A stretch of DNA of 64,000 nucleotides. It comes from Desulfococcaceae bacterium HSG9. Lineage in GTDB: Bacteria; Desulfobacterota; Desulfobacteria; Desulfobacterales; JAUCGF01. Of this stretch, positions 60,377 to 64,000 are shown piece after piece. Below the pieces are notes generated by a model. That model searched no databases. It had not been told where the DNA came from and saw only the letters and a list, made by a program, of their open reading frames with translations. The stretch covers positions 16,127 to 80,126 of the forward strand of contig JAUCGF010000002.1 in assembly GCA_030378005.1 (NCBI GenBank), in the 5' to 3' direction. Each line of letters starts with the position of its first letter. Position 1 is the first letter of the stretch. Made by a program: the position numbers and the translations under genes.

Positions 60377-61210
60377 ATGAACAAAATACAGGTCAGTGTT
60401 ATTATCCCCACTTATAATCGCGGCCACATACTTTCCGATGCGATAGATTCGGTTTTAGCACAGGATTTTGACGGTTATGAACTGATTGTTGTTGATGACG
60501 GATCCACTGATAACACCATGGCTGTTTTAAATGGTTATTCCAATAAAATCAAGGTGTGCAAGCAAACGAATCAGGGTGTCAGCGCGGCGCGCAACCACGG
60601 CATTGCCGTGTCGTCCGGCGAGCTTATCGCTTTTCTGGATTCCGATGATTTGTGGCTGCCAAAGAAACTTGCTGTGCAGGTCGGTTTTTTCAATTCCACG
60701 CCAAAAGCTATGATTTGCCAAACCCAAGAGATTTGGATACGCAACGGCGTAAGGGTGAATCCTAAAAAACGGCATCAAAAACCTTGCGGCCATATTTTTG
60801 AAAAATCTTTGGAATTGTGTTTGGTCAGTCCATCGGCAGTGATGCTTCGACGGCAATTATTTGATTCAGTGGGTCTGTTTGATGAATCATTGCCGGCGTG
60901 TGAAGACTACGATCTGTGGCTGCGCATCAGCAGTCGTTTTCCGGTTCATCTTATAGATACGCCGCTGATTGTAAAAAAGGGCGGCCATGCAGATCAACTT
61001 TCAAGAATGAAGGGGTTGGACCGTTTCCGAATCCGGTCTTTATTGAAGATCATTAACAGCGGGATTTTGACGATGGCACAAAAAAAAGCCGCCATCAGTG
61101 TTTTAAATCGTAAATGTACTATATATGCTAACGGATGTCTTAAACGTAATCGCCCGGATGAAGCCAGATATTACAAGCAACTCATGGAAGTAACAAATAC
61201 CCAAAATTAA
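60377..61210 (+). CDS. Family 2 glycosyltransferase
   Basis: A 277-residue GT-A fold protein: QVSVIIPTYNRGHILSDAID, ELIVVDDGSTDNT, NQGVSAARNHGI, metal/nucleotide motif AFLDSDDLW, and DESLPACEDYDLWLRISSRF carrying the catalytic acidic ED residues. It transfers a sugar to a polysaccharide or lipid precursor at the inner face of the membrane. No neighbouring polysaccharide genes are present. It is divergent from the TRAP locus. Confidence 0.9.
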   Translation: MNKIQVSVIIPTYNRGHILSDAIDSVLAQDFDGYELIVVDDGSTDNTMAVLNGYSNKIKVCKQTNQGVSAARNHGIAVSSGELIAFLDSDDLWLPKKLAVQVGFFNSTPKAMICQTQEIWIRNGVRVNPKKRHQKPCGHIFEKSLELCLVSPSAVMLRRQLFDSVGLFDESLPACEDYDLWLRISSRFPVHLIDTPLIVKKGGHADQLSRMKGLDRFRIRSLLKIINSGILTMAQKKAAISVLNRKCTIYANGCLKRNRPDEARYYKQLMEVTNTQN

Positions 61211-61483
61211 TGATAAACTATTTTTTCAGTGTACTGTCTTTTTTTTGGAAACCCCTTATCATCTCCTTATCATTTTATCACCGCTCTTCATTTTAATCGC
61301 ATACAGTCCGATTTTATCGGATAAAATCCGACTTTTCAAAAATAAGCACGAAAAGATGCCCGAATCCTTTTTTCATCAGAAATCCGAATAAATAACCTGC
61401 TAAAAGCCAAATATACTGATTTATTCACATTCGTTGCATCCGAATAAAATATCTTTTTGCCTTTTTTACAAAAGTGATCTCTT
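61211..61483. other. Intergenic region
   Basis: AT-rich, with a short ATCGGATAAAATCCGA palindrome (about 61317-61332) and no gene. The sigma-54-type promoter lies at the end of this stretch. Confidence 0.45.
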
Positions 61484-61499
61484 GGGCACGAAAATTGCA
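61484..61499 (+). promoter_or_regulatory. Sigma-54 (RpoN) promoter
   Basis: GGGCACGAAAATTGCA: the invariant GG (61485-61486) and GC (61497-61498) are exactly 10 bp apart and the flanking bases fit TGGCAC-N5-TTGCA. It lies about 100 bp before the STAS gene, in the same direction. Confidence 0.75.
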
Positions 61500-61596
61500 T
61501 TATTTATAGATTTGATAAATTTGGGCGTACCATAGATTTTCAATATTAAGCGCAATTGATATGTAAAGTCGCTATCGAATCATAAGGAGAAAACGT

Positions 61597-61869
61597 ATGG
61601 CATCTAATTTTCGAATTTCCTTTCATCGCAACAAACATAATCTGCAACTTAAACTGAGAGGCGATTTTGACGGCTCTTCCTGTCACGAGCTGATCAATAC
61701 TATCAAAAACAAAAGCCGCCATTTCAAAATCATCATAATTGATACGGGTAATCTCAGAACTGTTTATCCTTTCGGACAGGCGATATGGGAAAAAAACTTT
61801 TCCAGCCTAAAAAACACGCATGTCAGATTGGCTTTCACCGGGGCGTATCAAGACCGATTATCTTCCTGA
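61597..61869 (+). CDS. STAS-domain-like protein
   Basis: A 90-residue protein: NLQLKLRGDFDGSSCHELIN followed by a strand FKIIIIDTGNLRTVYPFG and a helix, the fold order of STAS (anti-sigma-factor antagonist) domains. The usual phosphorylatable serine motif (D-SS-G) is replaced by TGNLRTVYPFG, so control by phosphorylation is uncertain. AAGGAG precedes the ATG. It is expressed from a sigma-54-type promoter, apparently as a single gene. Confidence 0.7.
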   Translation: MASNFRISFHRNKHNLQLKLRGDFDGSSCHELINTIKNKSRHFKIIIIDTGNLRTVYPFGQAIWEKNFSSLKNTHVRLAFTGAYQDRLSS

Positions 61870-62046
61870 CCGGTTTAGTCCGGCCTATGATTTTATGGAA
61901 GGATTGCGAACCGATAATATGGTAGTTCGAGAGAAAGTATCGGTTGCGCACAAGGTTGATACCAGGACGATTGCATGAAATTTATGCGGTAGCAAGTACC
62001 TTTGCCAAATAGGTATCACTCTGACCTGCTTTCATTTTTTCAGTCT
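61870..62046. other. Intergenic region after the STAS gene
   Basis: No gene or strong hairpin recognised up to the transposase relic at 62047. Confidence 0.4.
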
Positions 62047-62452
62047 TCATTCCTTAACTACCGAAAGATTTGACAATTCAGAAATCGCTGTGATTTCATT
62101 CGATTTCTCCTCTGTTTTTATTTTCTCTGAAGCGATACGATTTTCTGATGCCCGGGTGCTTACCACATGAATCGGGGATTTACCGGAGGCTCTATCAAAA
62201 CTGCCGCATAAACACTCGACGAAAGGTGTCGGCAGTTGGAATACCGCCAGGCAGCCGCAAAAAAATCTTTAGCCAACATTCTTTCGTCTGAGTGTATTCG
62301 TAAATATCAGGCCATGTATCGACACAGCAAATAACGGCACATATGGATATTGTTATAATATCCAGTAATATATGGTCTGTTTTACCTTTTTATCGCGGGC
62401 CAGTCAGTACATTAAAATGGTTCATGATTGATGTTTCGGCAATGTTATTCAT
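62047..62452 (-). pseudogene. ISAs1-family transposase relic
   Basis: From the ATG at 62452 (AAAGGGG upstream) the minus strand reads SIMNHFNVLTGPR, then after a frame change LLDIITISICAVICCVDTWP, ECWLKIFLRLPGGIPTADTF and RRVFMRQF. After a second change it reads FDRASGKSPIHVVSTRASEN and KTEEKSNEITAISEL before a stop. These are the N-terminal and middle blocks of ISAs1 transposases (about 370 residues); the DDE catalytic remainder is gone. At least two frameshifts and an internal deletion make it inactive. Confidence 0.72.
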
Positions 62453-62783
62453 AAAATAACCCCTTTGTGATAATATTTTTAAGCTCGCTTTAAGTTCGAA
62501 ATAAAGCTTATTATAAATTATCATAAATGAGATTGTTAACTACTTTTCATGCAATCGCCCTGAGATATTTTTGTTTACAATACGTTGATGTTACGCTATG
62601 AATTATCTATGAAATTGATTTAACATCGTAGTAGTTCAATCTAACGGAAAAGGGTGATGAATTCATTGATTGAAGGATTCACATCAACAGTGAATGGAAC
62701 AGTTTGCTTGTCAGTTATTTTGATTCAAAGCACTGACAAGTCATTTCATCCGGCCCCAAAAATCATCTGCTCAGGTGATCATT
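62453..62783. other. Intergenic region
   Basis: About 330 bp, AT-rich, with no recognised gene; AGGTGA just before 62784 serves the asparaginase start. Confidence 0.4.
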
Positions 62784-63284
62784 ATGCTGAAAATAAAGAT
62801 ATTTGCAGTCGGCGGGACGATAGACAAAGTTTATTTTGATGCGAAAAGCACGTATGAAGTCGGGCCTCCCAATATCGCCAAGGTATTGGAGGATCTCTCG
62901 CTGAATATTGAATACAGTATCACATCCATATTACAGAAGGACAGCCTTGATATGGATGCGGAAGATCGCCTGATGATCTTCGAACAGGTCAGCAAGGCAG
63001 AGGAAGACCGCATTATCATAACCCATGGCACAGACACGATGGTTCAGACAGCGGAAGTCTTGAAACAAATCAGGGATAAGACAATTGTGTTGACCGGAGC
63101 GTTGGAGCCGGCAATGTTCAAAACAAGCGATGCGGTGTTCAATATCGGCTGTGCGATGGCCGCTGTGCAAACTTTGCCCCCGAATGTATATATCGCAATG
63201 AATGGGCGGATATTTCGCCATGACAATGTTGTGAAAGATGTGGAAAACAATCGGTTCGTAATGATTAAAGGTAACACCGTCTGA
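62784..63284 (+). CDS. Short asparaginase-domain protein
   Basis: About 166 residues: KIKIFAVGGTIDKVYFD (N-terminal catalytic Thr in GGTID) and IIITHGTDTMVQTAEVL (second catalytic T-D pair) are the two conserved asparaginase motifs. The C-terminal domain of type I/II asparaginases is absent; the length matches the short asparaginase-like group rather than a truncation. The start at 62784 was chosen for AGGTGA 6 bp upstream. It would hydrolyse asparagine or a related amide in the cytoplasm. The RlaP-like gene starts 20 bp downstream. Confidence 0.85.
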   Translation: MLKIKIFAVGGTIDKVYFDAKSTYEVGPPNIAKVLEDLSLNIEYSITSILQKDSLDMDAEDRLMIFEQVSKAEEDRIIITHGTDTMVQTAEVLKQIRDKTIVLTGALEPAMFKTSDAVFNIGCAMAAVQTLPPNVYIAMNGRIFRHDNVVKDVENNRFVMIKGNTV

Positions 63285-63304
63285 GACATACGCTCAGGTG
63301 CTTT

Positions 63305-63892
63305 GTGAGCCCACAAAATATGATTAAAGATAACGTCAGAAAAAAAATATTGAATCGAATTAAAGCCGCAGAAAAGGAGCATGGCGTCAGAGTTTTATAC
63401 GCCATCGAATCGGGAAGCCGTGCTTGGGGTTTTGAGTCACCTGATAGTGATTATGATGTCAGATTTATTTACGCTCATCCCCAAAATTGGTATGTGGCGG
63501 TTGATCTTGAAGAAAAGCGTGATGTGATAGAATATAACATTGTTGACGAGATTGACATAAACGGTTGGGACGTTCGAAAAGCGCTTAAACTTTTATGGAA
63601 ATCAAATCCTGCAATTGTTGAGTGGCTTCAGTCACCGATTGTTTACATTGACAATAATGATTTCGCTTCTGAAATGAGAAAATTGCTTGATAGCATTTAT
63701 TCAGTTGAAAAGGGAATTTATCATTATCGAAGTATGGCCAAAACCAATTATAGAGGGTATTTAAAAACTCCGTCAGTCCCGATAAAAAAATACTTTTATG
63801 TCTTAAGGCCGCTACTTTCCATAAGATGGCTTGAGAAATATAATGAGCCTGCTCCCATAGTTTTTGATCAACTTAGCCTGAATTATTCATAA
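63305..63892 (+). CDS. RlaP-like nucleotidyltransferase, possibly shortened
   Basis: A 195-residue protein with the polymerase-beta-type motif YAIESGSRAWGFESPDSDYD (GSRxWG and DxD), then an RlaP-type helical region (SNPAIVEWLQSPIVY, KTNYRGYLK, KKYFYVLRPLLSIRWLEKY). Relatives are about 250 residues, so the last ~60 are missing, perhaps through a frameshift or deletion near 63880. The start is either GTG 63305 (AGGTG upstream) or ATG 63320. RlaP enzymes are linked to RNA ligases; no ligase is seen here. Confidence 0.75.
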   Translation: MSPQNMIKDNVRKKILNRIKAAEKEHGVRVLYAIESGSRAWGFESPDSDYDVRFIYAHPQNWYVAVDLEEKRDVIEYNIVDEIDINGWDVRKALKLLWKSNPAIVEWLQSPIVYIDNNDFASEMRKLLDSIYSVEKGIYHYRSMAKTNYRGYLKTPSVPIKKYFYVLRPLLSIRWLEKYNEPAPIVFDQLSLNYS

Positions 63893-64000
63893 ACGCATTA
63901 TGAGATCAATTTTCAACCCGCTGCCGTTAAAAAATCTAACTGATCGCAACTCTGCGGTGGTTATCGGGAGAGTGCCCGGCACTTCCTGTCGGTATCGCTG
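63893..64000. other. Right edge of window
   Basis: No gene can be called in the last 108 bases. Confidence 0.4.

Overview
The window looks like a chromosome segment of moderate-to-low GC from a strictly anaerobic Gram-negative bacterium, most likely a Desulfobacterota (Desulfobacterales-like) sulfate reducer or relative. This placement is inferred from gene content: a tungsten-type aldehyde:ferredoxin oxidoreductase with a polyferredoxin, a reverse rubrerythrin, a selenoprotein of the glycine/sarcosine/betaine reductase B family, an MttB-family remnant, TAXI-type TRAP transport, GlcE/GlcF-like oxidoreductase subunits, a NifU/NifS pair, type II secretion pseudopilins and RND efflux. No rRNA, tRNA or CRISPR array was seen.

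Layout. 1-1.6 kb: an RloB/RloA (AbiL-like) pair cut by the left edge. 1.7-9.9 kb, minus strand: a cold-shock/excalibur membrane protein, a UbiB-type kinase, a phasin-like protein, an acyl-CoA dehydrogenase, a DAO-type flavoprotein, and AOR with ferredoxin. Three copies of a ~100-bp inverted-repeat element sit between these genes. 10.4-12.8 kb: ABC-2 permease, ATP-grasp ligase and reverse rubrerythrin. 13-16.6 kb: gspG-H-I-J-K. 16.7-22.7 kb: an exported protein, two FmdB-like zinc ribbons and an RND adaptor/pump. 23.4-31.3 kb is a decayed zone: a frameshifted propeller protein, sensor-kinase relics, an ARMT1-like protein, a LacI regulator with a palindromic operator, an MFS transporter, and fragments of a racemase-like, a NarI-like and an MttB-like gene. 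31.4-41.6 kb: YqaA, CheY-like and MBL/cNMP signalling proteins, the selenoprotein, an exported MsrAB, a lipoprotein, a dehydrogenase, TolC and an M20 peptidase. 41.8-45.1 kb: a two-gene NTPase + TPR module. 45.2-50.1 kb: nifU-nifS and glcE/glcF-like genes. 50.1-53.4 kb, minus strand: CutA, an exported PIMT, an (alpha/alpha)6-barrel protein and a coiled-coil protein. 53.8-60.1 kb: a TAXI-TRAP locus with a tandem duplication carrying two UspA genes. 60.4-64 kb: GT2, a STAS protein behind a sigma-54-type promoter, an ISAs1 transposase relic, a short asparaginase and an RlaP-like nucleotidyltransferase.

Two systems stand out. The first is an in-frame UGA selenoprotein (34990-35805) with a hairpin just behind the UGA that fits bacterial SECIS rules. 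The second is a translationally coupled NTPase/TPR pair (41813-45102) whose ten 120-bp repeats are almost identical except at a few positions, which suggests a rapidly evolving recognition surface. The intergenic regions are also unusually rich in small palindromic repeats. At least five families recur in this one window, several with the terminal inverted repeats expected of MITEs.
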